Shown one piece after another: positions 45,008 through 55,012 of a stretch of 64,000 nt of DNA (its first letter is position 1; every line of letters begins with the position of its first letter). The position numbers were made by a program, and so were the translations under genes. This stretch comes from Butyrivibrio sp. YAB3001 (GTDB lineage: Bacteria; Bacillota; Clostridia; Lachnospirales; Lachnospiraceae). Where the stretch lies: NCBI RefSeq assembly GCF_900112195.1, contig NZ_FOKR01000002.1:492833-556832 (forward strand). The letters run 5' to 3'. A model generated the notes under the pieces. It was given only the letters and a program-made list of their open reading frames with translations. It was not told the origin of the DNA and did no database searches.

Positions 45008-46954
45008 TTAGAACTTGGTTATTCGCGTGAAATATTTCTTTACCTCTTCAATTGGTTCCGGTTTTGCGTAATGATAGCCCTGAATATAGTCAAAGCCACG
45101 CTCTACACTGTACTGATTCTGTGATTCATCCTCAACACCTTCAATAACAGTATTGAAACCGTTCTTCTTGAACACCTCTATCATGTATCTTAAGATATCA
45201 TCCATTCTGTCATCATCGAGAGATTTATAAAGAAGTGTCTTATCAAATTTTATCGTTCTTACCGGGCAATCCATAACTCTTTCAAGTGATGAATAGCCTG
45301 TCCCGAAATCATCAAGATAAAACTGGATGCCGGCTCTTGTAAGAGACGTCATATTCTCATTGGCCTGATTATAACTGTCAAACATTGCCGACTCGGTTAT
45401 TTCAAATCGTAGCTTCGAAAGATCAAAATCATATTTATCCAGAATATCAAATATCTCGGAATTAATATTGTGATGCGATATTTCTTTTGACGAAATATTA
45501 ATTGATATCGCATCAAAATCATAGAATTCCACAAAGCTGTCAATAGCTTTGCACACCTTATCAAGAACGATACAGGTGATGGCATGTATTGTTCCGGTAT
45601 CTTCAGCAATAGGAATAAACTTGTCAGGATTAATTATCTTATTCCCGATTTTTAGCCTTGTAAGAGCTTCTGCCACCCTGAAGCTCCCTGTTTCAACATT
45701 ATAAATAGGCTGAGCGTATACTAAAATTCTCTCATCCTCAAAATCAAGCTTATTTCTGATGTCCTCAAGAGCCCCTGATATCTCAAATTCTTCAAGGAAG
45801 TCATCATAATCTCTGGGAATTGTAATATAAAAATAACTGCTGTTTTGGTCCCTAAATCTTCTTGCCACATACTCAAAGTATTGTCTGCACTTCAGAAGAT
45901 TATTTATCTCCTCGTAAACCTCTCCTGCTACAATCCTGTAATTAAATGGAGAAGTCAGATCAGATTTCGCTCCATCAAGCACACCCCTTATGCTGTTTAC
46001 ACATCTGAAAAACTCATTTTCATTATCAGTTTCCAAGACATTTACATATCGATTTTCAGAAACCCTGTACATTTTAAGTTTCAGACTTATAGACTCCATT
46101 GCCCTACAGATAGCAACTCCCTTTAAAGTAAGGTCATTGTCTTCCATCCACAGTTTTTCTATTCTTGGAAGCATAAGAGTAATGTAACAGATATATAATT
46201 TCTTTTTCCCAAGATGCTTTGTAAGATACGCATCCAAACCAAATGCATTCTGACATCCGGTTATCTCATCATAAGGATTTGAATGGAATAACATATATCC
46301 TAGTGCAAATACCGGAACATATGTCATAGAACTAAAGATTGAGTTAAAACGTCCTACGCAAAACATCTGCGCAACAAGAATCATGGCATCAACAGGCACC
46401 ACTATAGATACTGCATCCCATATTACTCTTGAGACATCTTTTAAATTAGTAAGTGTCGCATTAAAGCATATAATCGCGCACACAATACCTGCGCCGCAAT
46501 AATATCTCGTAAAATGAGTGATATCTATTCCTGTAAGATCACGTTTATAAAAATTACGGGAAGCAATCTCAATAATAACTCCCAAAACATAAACTACAGA
46601 AAGAATCGAATACATCACGAAAAACTCTTTTCGTTGGCTTCTTCTGACAATTGACATCATATTGACATAGGAAAAGATACAATAAAGAACTCCATTATAA
46701 ACCAAAAGAAAACAAAGGAGCTGCCCTAAAAATACTTCGTTATTAAAATACTCATCAGGGTTATTAGCCACAACCAGTATCGATATGTGTATCAAAATGG
46801 CTATAACAGATAAGATCATTCCTCCAAATATATACTTATAAACATAAGTATTCTTGGGTTTAGTGTACACCATGGCACACAGAATAAGCCCCGCCAAAAT
46901 GAGACCTGCAATTTCCCCTATGTAATTGTATTCAATGTATGCAATTTCGCTCAT
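45008..46954 (-). CDS. Membrane EAL-domain c-di-GMP phosphodiesterase with degenerate GGDEF
   Basis: 648 residues. About seven or eight membrane helices (10-240), a GGDEF-like region (about 245-385: YDEITGCQNAFGLDAYL, but no GG[DE]EF motif, so no cyclase activity expected) and an EAL domain (about 395-648). EAL catalytic residues appear intact: AEALTRL near 430, SINISSKE, FEITES, YLDDFGTGYSSL near 548, TIKFDKTLL and VIEGVED. It should break down cyclic di-GMP. A PilZ c-di-GMP receptor gene lies 6 kb away. No partner gene is adjacent. Confidence 0.9.
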   Translation of the reverse strand: MSEIAYIEYNYIGEIAGLILAGLILCAMVYTKPKNTYVYKYIFGGMILSVIAILIHISILVVANNPDEYFNNEVFLGQLLCFLLVYNGVLYCIFSYVNMMSIVRRSQRKEFFVMYSILSVVYVLGVIIEIASRNFYKRDLTGIDITHFTRYYCGAGIVCAIICFNATLTNLKDVSRVIWDAVSIVVPVDAMILVAQMFCVGRFNSIFSSMTYVPVFALGYMLFHSNPYDEITGCQNAFGLDAYLTKHLGKKKLYICYITLMLPRIEKLWMEDNDLTLKGVAICRAMESISLKLKMYRVSENRYVNVLETDNENEFFRCVNSIRGVLDGAKSDLTSPFNYRIVAGEVYEEINNLLKCRQYFEYVARRFRDQNSSYFYITIPRDYDDFLEEFEISGALEDIRNKLDFEDERILVYAQPIYNVETGSFRVAEALTRLKIGNKIINPDKFIPIAEDTGTIHAITCIVLDKVCKAIDSFVEFYDFDAISINISSKEISHHNINSEIFDILDKYDFDLSKLRFEITESAMFDSYNQANENMTSLTRAGIQFYLDDFGTGYSSLERVMDCPVRTIKFDKTLLYKSLDDDRMDDILRYMIEVFKKNGFNTVIEGVEDESQNQYSVERGFDYIQGYHYAKPEPIEEVKKYFTRITKF

Positions 46955-47010
46955 ACAATAATTTTATCACATATACGTTTATTTGTAACCTTAATTGCGC
47001 TTTGCAAAAA

Positions 47011-47047
47011 ATGAGGTTGCACAACCTTATTTGTCGTGCAACCTCAT
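47011..47047 (-). terminator. Intrinsic terminator of the EF-G paralog gene
   Basis: A 12-base perfect stem (ATGAGGTTGCAC with 47036-47047) with five T following on the minus strand, 28 bases after the stop. Confidence 0.85.
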
Positions 47048-47074
47048 ACAATCACATTTTAAAACATTTAAACA

Positions 47075-49165
47075 TCAATCTTCAGAATTTGCTGCAGCTA
47101 CCTTTTCAGCTCTGTCAGCTACTTCTTTTGCCTGAACATCTGATGGAGCCTGCTCATAGCGGTTAAACTGATACTCATAGTCACCGCTGCCACCGGTCAT
47201 TGAACGGAGCTGTGTGCAGTATCCGTAAAGTTCCATCATAGGCACTTCTGCCTCAATAACCTGCTTGCCTGTAAGTGAAGGATTCATTCCAAGAACTCGT
47301 CCTCTTCTCTTGTTAAGATCTCCCATTACATCACCTGTATATGTATCAGGCACTGTAACCTTAAGAGAAACTATAGGCTCAAGAAGGATTGGTGTTGCAT
47401 CCATGAAGCCCTTCTTAAATGCATTTGAAGCAGCAACCTTAAATGCCATTTCGGAAGAATCTACAGGATGATATGAACCATCATATAAAGTAGCCTTAAC
47501 ACCAACAACAGGATATGCTGCAAGAGGGCCTCTCAGAACTGATTCTGCAATACCCTTTTCTACAGCCGGGAAGAAGTTCTTAGGAACTGCTCCACCAACT
47601 ACTTCCTGGTCAAATTCATAAGCTTTAGTAACATCTCCTAAAGGAGCAAAACGCATCTTAACATGTCCGTACTGACCATGTCCACCGGTCTGCTTCTTGT
47701 ACTTGTACTCAACATCCGATGTCTTGCGAATTGTCTCTCTAAATGCAACCTTTGGCTTAGTAAGGTCAATAGCAACCTTGTAAACATTCTGAAGTTTGCT
47801 CTGAATAACTTCAAGATGCATATCTCCCATTCCATAAAGAAGTGTCTGACGGTTCTCAGCATCATTCACAACCTTAAGAGTCTGGTCTTCAGCTGCAAGT
47901 TTAGCAAGTGACTGCGCGATCTTATCGATATCGCTCTTATTCTGAGCATGATATCTCATAGCTGTATATGGTGTTGAGATATCCATCTTAGCATACTGAA
48001 CAGGATTTGCCTTTGTTGAAAGAGTATCTCCTGTAGAAATATCAATTTTCTGTAATGCGCCAAGATCTCCGGCATGAAGTTCAGGAACTTCAGTAGCCTT
48101 ATTGCCCTGAAGGACATAGAGTTTACCAATCTTAACCTCAGCATCTTTATTTGCTACAAACATTGTATCATCAGGTTTGATGACACCTGATCTAACCTTG
48201 ATAAGTGAATACTTACCAATGAATGGATCGATCATTGTTTTGAATACGAAAGCTGTCTTAGGCTTTGAGAAATCAAAGTCAGCTTCGAAAATCTCGTTAG
48301 TATTTGTATTGATACCTGCCATCTTGCGGTTCTCAGGGCTTGGCATGTACTTAACGATATCATCAAGAAGTGTATAAATACCCTGGCAAAGAGTGCTTGA
48401 ACCCATCTCTATAGGAACGATAGTGCCATCACAGACATTTGAACGAACAGCTGCTCTTATCTCAGCTTCTGAGAATGTATCTCCATTGAAATATCTGTCC
48501 ATGAATTCTTCGCTTGTTTCTGCGACTGACTCAATAAGTGTATCTCTGCAAATCTTAAGGTTTGCCTGGTTATACTCAGGAACTTCGCAATCAACTACTT
48601 CTTTTCCTTCCCATCTAAAGCCCTTCTCCTGAATGACATTGACATAACCAACAAATTTTTCATTCTCACGGATAGGGAGATTGAACGGAGCCATCTTCTT
48701 GCCATACTTGTCTGTCATGTCCTGAACAACCTGTCTATAGGAAACGTCATCGATATCCATGTCAGCAACAAAGACCATACGCGGAAGCTTATACTTTTCG
48801 CATAATTCCCATGCTCTCTCTGTTCCAACTTCGATACCGGCCTTACCGGATACAACGATAATTGCAGCATCTGCAACACTCATTGCTTCTTCAACTTCAC
48901 CGACAAAATCAAAAAATCCTGGTGTGTCCAGAAGATTTATCTTATGTCCATCCCATTCCAAAGGGATTGATGTAGTGCTGATTGAAATATGTCTCTTCTG
49001 TTCCTCTTTATCAAAGTCGCTAAGAGTATTTCCATCTTCAACCTTGCCCATTCTGGATGTAATACCTGCAAGATATGCCATTGCCTCAGAGAGACTAGTC
49101 TTGCCGGCACCACCATGCCCCAACAGCACTACGTTACGAATTTTGTCCGTTGTATAAACGTTCAT
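47075..49165 (-). CDS. EF-G paralog (EF-G-2 type translational GTPase)
   Basis: 696 residues with the five-domain EF-G plan. The G domain departs from true EF-G: P-loop GHGGAGKTS (16-24) instead of AHIDAGKTT; DTPGFFDF at 80-87 with Phe84 where the GTPase-activating His of DTPGH should be; ADMD (134-137) in place of NKMD. Domain IV has YKKQTGGHGQYGHVKMRF, and the C-terminus GDVMGDLNKRRGRVLGM is standard. Thermus EF-G-2 shares these traits and is a non-essential paralog. The housekeeping fusA is normally in the str operon, so this is a second copy type. Stand-alone gene, RBS GGAGG. Confidence 0.88.
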   Translation of the reverse strand: MNVYTTDKIRNVVLLGHGGAGKTSLSEAMAYLAGITSRMGKVEDGNTLSDFDKEEQKRHISISTTSIPLEWDGHKINLLDTPGFFDFVGEVEEAMSVADAAIIVVSGKAGIEVGTERAWELCEKYKLPRMVFVADMDIDDVSYRQVVQDMTDKYGKKMAPFNLPIRENEKFVGYVNVIQEKGFRWEGKEVVDCEVPEYNQANLKICRDTLIESVAETSEEFMDRYFNGDTFSEAEIRAAVRSNVCDGTIVPIEMGSSTLCQGIYTLLDDIVKYMPSPENRKMAGINTNTNEIFEADFDFSKPKTAFVFKTMIDPFIGKYSLIKVRSGVIKPDDTMFVANKDAEVKIGKLYVLQGNKATEVPELHAGDLGALQKIDISTGDTLSTKANPVQYAKMDISTPYTAMRYHAQNKSDIDKIAQSLAKLAAEDQTLKVVNDAENRQTLLYGMGDMHLEVIQSKLQNVYKVAIDLTKPKVAFRETIRKTSDVEYKYKKQTGGHGQYGHVKMRFAPLGDVTKAYEFDQEVVGGAVPKNFFPAVEKGIAESVLRGPLAAYPVVGVKATLYDGSYHPVDSSEMAFKVAASNAFKKGFMDATPILLEPIVSLKVTVPDTYTGDVMGDLNKRRGRVLGMNPSLTGKQVIEAEVPMMELYGYCTQLRSMTGGSGDYEYQFNRYEQAPSDVQAKEVADRAEKVAAANSED

Positions 49166-49463
49166 ATCATGTGTCCTCCAGTCGCAATAAATTGGGTATA
49201 TTATGAGAAGTCAGAAACTCAAAGAATCATTAAAAGACTTCATCAGTCCGCAGACTGACTACTATTTATATGATATTTTAACAAATTCAATCCCAGCCCC
49301 AACAAATCTCATAAGAATATTTTACTAAAGATAACGTTCCAAAACAAGTATTTTAGGCTTTTTGCACAAAATTAAATTTCAGCCCCCACGTTGACTTTCA
49401 CACGTCACAGTGCTATTGTTATGTGTATCTGAACACTGATATTTATGGGGGATTTGAGGATTC
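49166..49463. other. 298-base divergent gap between EF-G paralog and tyrA
   Basis: Holds the EF-G paralog leader, with a small CAGTC/GACTG hairpin near 49245, then AT-rich sequence, and the tyrA promoter at the right end. No gene, repeat or riboswitch core is seen. Confidence 0.5.
49391..49419 (+). promoter_or_regulatory. Predicted promoter of tyrA-aroA
   Basis: TTGACT (49391-49396), 17-base spacer, TATTGT (49414-49419), 44 bases before the tyrA start. Confidence 0.6.
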
Positions 49464-50564
49464 ATGAATTCGAAAACCTACGGTTTTATCGGGCTTGGCC
49501 TTATTGGAGGTTCAATAGCCCGCGCAATAAAGCACTTTTCACCTGATTCAAAGATAATAGCTTACACTCCACATAGAGAAACTGTTGAGGCAGCTCACAG
49601 AGACAATATAGTAGACGTTCCGCTTTATAGGATTGGCGAAGACTTTTCTGATTGTGATTATATTTTTTTATGTGCACCGGTTGAAGTAAACAATGATAAC
49701 CTTGAACTGCTTCTTCCATATATTAATCCTAAAACAACAATTACAGATATTGGAAGCGTAAAAAACAGCATCCATGAAAAAGTAAAAGAATTCGGACTTG
49801 AAGCGCAGTTTATCGGCGGTCACCCAATGGCCGGAACAGAGCGTATAGGCTATCAGAACTCCAAGGTAAACCTCCTTGAAAATGCCTACTATGTTCTGAC
49901 CAAAACAGACTGCACAGATGAAGGGAGACTATCAGATTACAATGACCTGGTAAAAAACATAGGCGCAATTCCACTGATTGTCCCATATCTTCAGCACGAT
50001 TACATCACAGCTGCAATAAGTCATGTTCCACATGTAATCTCTGCCTCACTTGTAAATCTTGTGAAACAGAGCGACACTGAGGACGGTCTTATGAAAACAG
50101 TCGCAGCAGGAGGTTTTAAGGACATTACAAGAATCTCCTCCTCTTCTCCTGTGATGTGGCAGCAGATATGCACAACCAATTCCGATAATATTTCCAGTCT
50201 CCTTAGCAGCTATATCGACTCTCTTATTGATATCAAGCTTGCAATTGATGAGCATGACAGTGACAAGCTCCTGGATTTCTTTTCCTCCGCAAGAGTTTAC
50301 AGAGAATCCTTTGCCGATTTCTCAAGCGGACCTATTCAAAAGACTTATGTTCTTCATGTGGAAATCGACGACCAGCCTGGACGCCTGGCTGCTGTGGCAG
50401 TTCTTTTATCAGATCATTCTGTGAATATCAAGAATATTGGAATTGTCCATAACAGAGAATATGAGCGTGGAACTTTGAGAATAGAATTCCACAACGGAAA
50501 AGACCTTTCAAAAGCAAATGAACTTCTTGCGGGTAACGACTACACTGTTGTTTTGCAGAAGTAA
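49464..50564 (+). CDS. tyrA: Prephenate dehydrogenase with ACT domain
   Basis: 366 residues. NAD(P)-binding motif GFIGLGLIGGSIARAI at 7-22, GGHPMAGTE near 117 and the helical domain follow the TyrA plan; residues about 293-366 form an ACT domain (YVLHVEIDDQPGRLAAVAVLLSD) that usually binds tyrosine for feedback control. It oxidises prephenate to hydroxyphenylpyruvate. No chorismate mutase domain is fused. Followed by aroA. Confidence 0.93.
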   Translation: MNSKTYGFIGLGLIGGSIARAIKHFSPDSKIIAYTPHRETVEAAHRDNIVDVPLYRIGEDFSDCDYIFLCAPVEVNNDNLELLLPYINPKTTITDIGSVKNSIHEKVKEFGLEAQFIGGHPMAGTERIGYQNSKVNLLENAYYVLTKTDCTDEGRLSDYNDLVKNIGAIPLIVPYLQHDYITAAISHVPHVISASLVNLVKQSDTEDGLMKTVAAGGFKDITRISSSSPVMWQQICTTNSDNISSLLSSYIDSLIDIKLAIDEHDSDKLLDFFSSARVYRESFADFSSGPIQKTYVLHVEIDDQPGRLAAVAVLLSDHSVNIKNIGIVHNREYERGTLRIEFHNGKDLSKANELLAGNDYTVVLQK

Positions 50565-50657
50565 CTGCTCCTTGGTAAAATAGTAATACCAATGACAAAA
50601 CAAATATAAACTGCATGATTCTTTTTATGGCTGCAGTTTCCCATGGAGGAATAATCA

Positions 50658-51986
50658 ATGATTTCACTGGAAAAAGCAACTCACCCGCTAAAGGGCGACA
50701 TTTTTGTTCCCGGCGATAAATCAATTTCACATAGAAGTATCATGTTTGGCTCAATTGCAGAAGGCACCACTGAGATTACAGGCTTTCTTGAAAGTGCCGA
50801 CTGTCTTTCAACTATTGAGTGTTTCAAAAAACTTGGAATAATCATAGACCATACCATAAGACCTACAAACGGAGTGCCTACTATCACTGTACACGGCAAG
50901 GGTCTCCATGGTCTGTCTGCGCCTGCATCTACTTTATATACCGGAAACAGCGGAACTACCACTAGACTCATGAGTGGTATCCTGGCTGCCCAGAAGTTTG
51001 ATTCAATGATAACAGGCGACAGTTCCATAGAAAGAAGACCTATGGGACGCATAATAAAGCCTTTAACACAGATGGGAGCAGACATATCCTCTACTCTTGG
51101 CAATGACTGCGCGCCGCTTAAGATTGTTGGCGGAAAAAAGCTTCACGGAATCTCCTACAGAAATCCAATCGCTTCCGCGCAGGTTAAGTCCAGTATTCTT
51201 CTTGCAGGACTTTATGCTGATGGCGAAACTGTGGTATATGAGCCTGCTCTTTCAAGAAATCACTCTGAGATCATGCTTAGTGCTTTCGGAGCTGATGTTC
51301 ATAATGTAATTGCAAGAGACGGAAGTGCTACTGCCATTCTGAAACCAGGCATGCCGCTTATCGGTCAAAAGATAAATGTACCTGGCGACATTTCATCCGC
51401 AGCTTACTTTATTGCTGCTGCTCTGATAGTTCCGGGCTCTGAGCTTCTTATCAGAAATATTGGAATAAACCAGACACGTTCAGGAATACTTGCAGTCTTA
51501 AAACAGATGGGCGCCGACATCACGCTTCTTAATACGAATGAATCCGGCGAACCAAGAGCAGATATTCTTGTAAAATACAGTGAGCTTCACGGTAATCAGA
51601 ATAATGTATTTGAAATCGGCGGAAAGCATATTCCTACAATGATCGATGAGATACCAGTAGTTGCTGTTCTTGCCGCAACTGCAAACTGCGATACAATAAT
51701 CAAGGATGCCGCAGAGCTTAAGGTAAAAGAATCTGACAGAATTGCAACTGTTGTCGAAAATCTGGCAGCTATGGGCTGCGATATTGAGGCAACTGATGAC
51801 GGAATGATAATCCATGGAGGCAAACCGCTTCACGGTGCTGACATTAAGGCTCATGACGATCATCGTCTTGCCATGAGTTTTGCTATAGCTGCGCTTGCAG
51901 CCAAAGGAACTACGAGAATACTTGATGACAACTGCGTAGGTATCTCCTATCCTACATTCTTCAAGGATCTGCAGTCGCTGTTGTAA
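50658..51986 (+). CDS. aroA: EPSP synthase (3-phosphoshikimate 1-carboxyvinyltransferase)
   Basis: 442 residues. Transfers the enolpyruvyl group of PEP to shikimate 3-phosphate. FVPGDKSISHRSIMFGS near 20 and LYTGNSGTTTRLMSGIL near 95 are the two diagnostic blocks; ELKVKESDRI and DDHRLAMSFAIAAL appear towards the end. GGAGG before the ATG. It is 93 bases behind tyrA; that gap holds two short hairpins (TTGGTA/TACCAA and AAACTGC/GCAGTTT). A large palindromic element begins 31 bases after its stop. Confidence 0.95.
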   Translation: MISLEKATHPLKGDIFVPGDKSISHRSIMFGSIAEGTTEITGFLESADCLSTIECFKKLGIIIDHTIRPTNGVPTITVHGKGLHGLSAPASTLYTGNSGTTTRLMSGILAAQKFDSMITGDSSIERRPMGRIIKPLTQMGADISSTLGNDCAPLKIVGGKKLHGISYRNPIASAQVKSSILLAGLYADGETVVYEPALSRNHSEIMLSAFGADVHNVIARDGSATAILKPGMPLIGQKINVPGDISSAAYFIAAALIVPGSELLIRNIGINQTRSGILAVLKQMGADITLLNTNESGEPRADILVKYSELHGNQNNVFEIGGKHIPTMIDEIPVVAVLAATANCDTIIKDAAELKVKESDRIATVVENLAAMGCDIEATDDGMIIHGGKPLHGADIKAHDDHRLAMSFAIAALAAKGTTRILDDNCVGISYPTFFKDLQSLL

Positions 51987-52017
51987 ATGGGTGCCTCTCT
52001 GCAGTGGAGGGGGCGTC

Positions 52018-52201
52018 GCCGCGAAGCTATCCGTTTAGAAGTGTTTGCTTTCGTCTGCGCGGTGATTTTCATAAATTCAAAAAATAAGGGAGACCTCCTT
52101 TCAGCGCTGTTCAAAACAGTCGGTCTCCCTTATTTTTTTCGTTTTGAAAATCATCCTGCTCGTCCGAGAACTGCACACTTCTAGACGGATAGCTCCGCGG
52201 C
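52018..52201 (+). repeat. Long palindromic element, copy 1 (behind aroA)
   Basis: A 184-base imperfect palindrome in three nested stems. Outer: 52018-52043 with 52176-52201 (24 of 26 Watson-Crick pairs plus one T-G). Middle: 52061-52071 with 52145-52155. Inner: 52079-52095 with 52122-52138, 17 perfect pairs, capped by a 26-base loop (52096-52121) containing CAGCGCTGTTC. Unpaired strands between outer and middle stems carry CGTCTGCG (52052-52059) and CTCGTCCGAGAACTGCACA (52159-52177). These loops recur in copy 2 while the inner stem sequence does not. Short open frames crossing it look spurious. Confidence 0.85.
52079..52138 (+). terminator. Intrinsic terminator of aroA inside palindrome copy 1
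   Basis: The inner stem has a GC-rich core (GGGAGACC/GGTCTCCC) and runs into TTATTTTTTT, so it should terminate the tyrA-aroA transcript. The A-run on the left arm allows function from the other strand as well. Confidence 0.75.
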
Positions 52202-52289
52202 GGCTTGTCCTTCCGGCAAAGGCTGATTTTTTTATTTCATTCTGCCCAGTTAAAATATTAGAAAATCCATACTTACAGACATGTAAAAG

Positions 52290-52326
52290 GGGCCTCGCAC
52301 TCATTTTCAAATTCGTGCGAAAGCCC
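52290..52326. terminator. Terminator behind the PilZ gene
   Basis: Arms 52290-52300 and 52315-52326 (TCGCAC/GTGCGA core with GGGC/GCCC at the base) and T-runs on both sides; 26 bases after the PilZ stop on the minus strand. Confidence 0.7.
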
Positions 52327-52352
52327 GTTTTTATCTCTCAGAAACTTTATAA

Positions 52353-52703
52353 CTATTTTCCCTGATGAGCTAGCTCATCTGATACGGTTTCGTAAACCTG
52401 GATTCTCATCTGGACGTCGTCCGGCATTCCTATGAATATTCCGCCGTAGTGATACATATCACCATCTTTAACAGCTCTTACTATCTGGATAAAGACATTT
52501 ATTTTGTCCTTATTCCAAAGTGTGAGATTAGCTTCATAGTTACTGCCTATCGTAAGAGCTTCTGTCGTGCTAAATCCAATACCATCTCTTGAACAATCAG
52601 TGATCTTGATATCAACAGCCTCATGATTTCCACTTCCGCCAAGTTCCTTGATCAAGATCTCGCCTGTAAGTTCAAGCCTTTTGTGTTTTCTCTTATCTTC
52701 CAT
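52353..52703 (-). CDS. PilZ-domain protein, probable c-di-GMP receptor
   Basis: 116 residues forming one PilZ domain. The c-di-GMP binding elements are present: a basic KRKHKRLEL near the N-terminus (RxxxR-like) and DCSRDGIGFST near 38 (DxSxxG). Two more upstream ATGs exist; the one at 52703 has GGGGGA at proper distance. It lies 89 bases behind the chemoreceptor gene on the same strand and may affect motility in response to c-di-GMP (inference). Confidence 0.88.
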   Translation of the reverse strand: MEDKRKHKRLELTGEILIKELGGSGNHEAVDIKITDCSRDGIGFSTTEALTIGSNYEANLTLWNKDKINVFIQIVRAVKDGDMYHYGGIFIGMPDDVQMRIQVYETVSDELAHQGK

Positions 52704-52792
52704 CATTTCCCCCATTAATCGAAGAATATATTATCACTCATTAATATGATAAAATAAATACTTTTTTTCATCAAGTGCATAGCTATGCTAAC

Positions 52793-54856
52793 TTACTGGA
52801 TTATGAACCTCTGAAGGTTATCGTTAATTGTATCAACCGCGTCAGATACTGAGGAAGCAGCATTTGCAACAAGTTCTGAGGAGGAAGCAACGCCTTTGGC
52901 AGCTTCTGTAACGCGCTCAACATTCTCAGCAATTTCCTGAGTTGATGCTGACTGCTGTTCTGAAACTGATGCCATATTTGTAGCAACGTCATTAACCTTC
53001 TGGATCTGCTCTGCCATTACAGACAATGTCTCATTAGCTTCTGAAAGCTGAATTGTGATTTCCTTGAATGTAGCAGCTGCTGTATTTACTGACTCTGCGC
53101 TGTTATTGATAAGAGCAGTATTTGATTCTGATTTTTCTGAAAGCTGCTGTACTCTCGCAGACATTTCCTTGATGATCTCAGCAATCTGATTTGTTGCATT
53201 TGCTGAATTCTGAGCAAGGGCTCCGATTTCCGAAGCAACAACCGCAAAGCCTTTTCCGGCTTCACCTGCTCTTGCAGCCTCAATGGATGCATTAAGGGAA
53301 AGGAGGTTGGTCTGAGAAGAAATAGAATTGATAAGATCGATGATCTGTGTGATCTTATCTGCGGCTTCATCAACGCTGCTAACCGCATCTGCCATATCTT
53401 TCATTGACTCTACTATATCATTCATTCCGCTTGCTACAGAAGCCATATCCTGCTGACCGCTATCTGCCTTATTAACAAGCTCATTCATTGTATTCTCAAC
53501 CTGCTGTTCCTGCTCAGTTACATTTGCAACAGTAGTTGCAAGAACTGTCGCATTTTCAGCAACTTCATTAACCGCATCTGCCATGTGTTCAATATTTTCA
53601 CGTATCTGGCTCATGCTTGCGGACTGGTTATTAGCTGCACCTTCAAGATCTTCAGCTGTATTCTTGGAATTTCTTGCGTCATCAAGAAGCCTTCCGGATA
53701 CATCCTTAATCTCAGTAAGTGATGATTTCATGCCACTCACAAACTCGCCCATAGCTTTGTTCATGAATGCTATCTCATCATTACCCTTTGACTCAATCTC
53801 AACGGTGAAGTCACCACCGGATATCTTTTCAATGTTATCAGTAAGCGACGTAACAGGTTTTTTGATCATTGTATAAAGAACCTGCGTCATAATAAGAATA
53901 ACAACAACAGCCGAAACAACAGTTACAATCATAAGGATAATAACTATCTTCTGAAGCGCTGCAAGAACTTCTCCCTGCTTAGCATAGATGATTACTCTCC
54001 AATCAGTTCCGCTAACTTTTGCAGAGATCATGTAATACTTCATCTTGCCAACTCTTACATCAGTTACAACGCTTTCTTCTTTATTAAGTTCATCTGCCAG
54101 GAATCCGGAAATAGCAGCAAGGAATGGATCACTATCCGCATATTCTGAAAGGTTATGTCCTGCAACACTGGAATCCTCTCTGTAAGTAAGAATCTGTCCG
54201 GCAGCAGTAACCATCATTGCTCCGCCAGACTTGTAAAGCTGCACACCATTTAATTTTTCCTGAGCATTTGCAAGCATAAGGTCTGCTGCAAAGCATCCTT
54301 CTCTGCCATCCTGTAGATGTACATGTCTGATAACGGTTGCACAAAGATCTCCTGTAACATCATCAAAATATGGCTGATCGTAATAATAGAACCAGCTGTT
54401 TGTATAACCCATAGCCTCAACATACCAGACATTTTGCGTTACATTTTCTATTGTGAAATCGGGCTGAGCCGGATATATAAATGTTCCATCATTAAGACCA
54501 AGATACGCGCCTGTAGGAATCAGGTCATATCTTCCAACTGTCCCTTTCATATATTCCATAATGGAGTCATTATCAGCATAGTTGTTCTGTTCCAGAGCAT
54601 CAGCAACACCATTTAAATAATAGAACGTTGAAAGAAGATCTCTGTTTACGCTTCCCGAATCAGCAATTACTTCATTACTAAGGGAAGTATCGATAAGATC
54701 CTTGACCATTGAAAATCCAAGCGCAAAAACAAGTACCTCAGCAATTATGATGCTTATCATAAGCAGTGCCACAAAAAGAATCAGAATCTTGGCACTTATC
54801 GCTTTAGTTGGTCCTACTTTTGATTTTCCTTTTACTTCTCCAGCATTTGCATCCAT
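52793..54856 (-). CDS. Methyl-accepting chemotaxis protein with dCache-type sensor
   Basis: 687 residues. Membrane helix at about 25-48, an extracellular double-Cache-like sensor (about 50-300: [36 protein letters not shown]), second helix about 305-328, HAMP, then the cytoplasmic signalling coiled coil. The kinase-control tip reads [29 protein letters not shown] in pieces around 520-545, closely matching the universal hairpin tip. Ligands for such Cache domains are often amino acids or organic acids. RBS AGGAGGT. No che genes are nearby. Confidence 0.93.
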   Translation of the reverse strand: MDANAGEVKGKSKVGPTKAISAKILILFVALLMISIIIAEVLVFALGFSMVKDLIDTSLSNEVIADSGSVNRDLLSTFYYLNGVADALEQNNYADNDSIMEYMKGTVGRYDLIPTGAYLGLNDGTFIYPAQPDFTIENVTQNVWYVEAMGYTNSWFYYYDQPYFDDVTGDLCATVIRHVHLQDGREGCFAADLMLANAQEKLNGVQLYKSGGAMMVTAAGQILTYREDSSVAGHNLSEYADSDPFLAAISGFLADELNKEESVVTDVRVGKMKYYMISAKVSGTDWRVIIYAKQGEVLAALQKIVIILMIVTVVSAVVVILIMTQVLYTMIKKPVTSLTDNIEKISGGDFTVEIESKGNDEIAFMNKAMGEFVSGMKSSLTEIKDVSGRLLDDARNSKNTAEDLEGAANNQSASMSQIRENIEHMADAVNEVAENATVLATTVANVTEQEQQVENTMNELVNKADSGQQDMASVASGMNDIVESMKDMADAVSSVDEAADKITQIIDLINSISSQTNLLSLNASIEAARAGEAGKGFAVVASEIGALAQNSANATNQIAEIIKEMSARVQQLSEKSESNTALINNSAESVNTAAATFKEITIQLSEANETLSVMAEQIQKVNDVATNMASVSEQQSASTQEIAENVERVTEAAKGVASSSELVANAASSVSDAVDTINDNLQRFIIQ

Positions 54857-55012
54857 AATTACCTCCTATAATCAGGTAAAAAAATGTGTATACCACGAGA
54901 AGATTATACAAAACAAAAATAAAACAATTATTAATGTTCTATTTTAAAAGGATAAAATAACGCAAAAACATTGATAAATTCACTTTTACATAAAAAAAGC
55001 GACCTACAACAA

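Noticed and set aside
50565..50657. Attenuator between tyrA and aroA
   Set aside because: Two short hairpins are present, but neither has a T-run and no leader peptide is seen.
51987..52365. Three short open frames (65-73 codons) on both strands over palindrome copy 1, and an 84-codon frame at 57327-57581 over copy 2
   Set aside because: They read through stems of the palindromes, differ between the two copies, lack ribosome binding sites and show basic low-complexity translations. The RNA-level structure explains the sequence better.
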